From: Pelargonium nanum
Lineage: Eukaryota; Streptophyta; Magnoliopsida; Geraniales; Geraniaceae
Direction: 5' to 3'
NCBI GenBank assembly: GCA_036897485.1
Contig: JAYMTF010001535.1
Span: 1 to 22,787, forward strand
Length of the DNA: 22,787 bases
Of this stretch, positions 22,560 through 22,787 are shown piece by piece; position 1 is the first letter of the stretch; each line of letters begins with the position of its first letter. The notes beneath the pieces were generated by a model that was not told where the DNA came from, ran no database searches, and saw nothing but the letters and a program-made list of their open reading frames with translations. The translations under genes and the position numbers were made by a program.

Positions 22560-22787
22560 GGCCTTGTTTGGTAACACTTCTTGATCTCCAAAAGCTCTTA
22601 CACATCAAATGAAATAGTGCCACACAAGCAAATGACATAGGCAAAATTTAGACACATTTTTTGCTTTCACCTAGCTTTTGGATGACTTTGTAATGATGAT
22701 GAAGTTGCAAGAAACAATTTTTTTTGGCTTATGGCTTGAGAAGTAGAGAGAGAATTATTCATATTCCAATTATGTCCTTACTTGATG
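22560..22787. mobile_element. Possible left end of a MITE, cut by the window edge
   Basis: GGCCTTGTTTGGTAAC at 22560-22575 resembles the terminal repeats of plant Tourist/PIF-Harbinger-type and some hAT-type MITEs, and it follows TTA, the usual PIF-Harbinger target duplication. The rest to the window end is AT-rich and non-coding. The other end is not in view, so the call is tentative. Confidence 0.3.

Overview
This window is plant nuclear DNA. It is AT-rich outside the exons, its genes are interrupted by short GT-AG introns, and all four protein families belong to plants or have a clear plant form. The protein sequences look like those of a eudicot, possibly a rosid; the sequence alone does not fix the species.

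I rebuilt four intact genes exon by exon, with every phase closing. (1) A DUF1635 protein on the + strand, 1958-2836: two exons, 248 aa. (2) DNA ligase 1 (LIG1) on the - strand, 11833 down to 5046: 17 coding exons, 805 aa from the first ATG or 752 aa from the second. (3) A SOSEKI (SOK, DUF966) polarity protein on the + strand, 13775-16462: five coding exons, 515 aa. (4) A CHY/CTCHY/RING zinc-finger E3 ubiquitin ligase of the CHYR1 (RZPF34)/MIEL1 type on the - strand, 21664 down to 19227: 11 coding exons, 290 aa, plus a likely 5' UTR intron.

The layout is DUF1635 (+) facing LIG1 (-), then LIG1 (-) and SOK (+) diverging from a gap of about 1.9 kb, then SOK (+) facing CHYR1 (-). The genes share no single pathway: a possible regulator of unknown function, DNA replication and repair, cell polarity, and protein turnover. 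The intergenic stretches hold a CGTGTC-rich interspersed repeat (about 12.1-12.56 kb), a 29-bp repeat pair flanking about 500 bp (3551-4108), abutting palindromes (865-896) and the possible start of a MITE at the right edge.

I found no new biological system. The points most worth a second look are a tiny poly(A)-type insertion with about 21-bp target duplications in a LIG1 intron, dual start codons and an E2F-like site in LIG1, a competing splice acceptor in SOK that would truncate the protein, and the DUF1635/CHYR1 neighbourhood, whose Arabidopsis counterparts are, from memory, adjacent genes.
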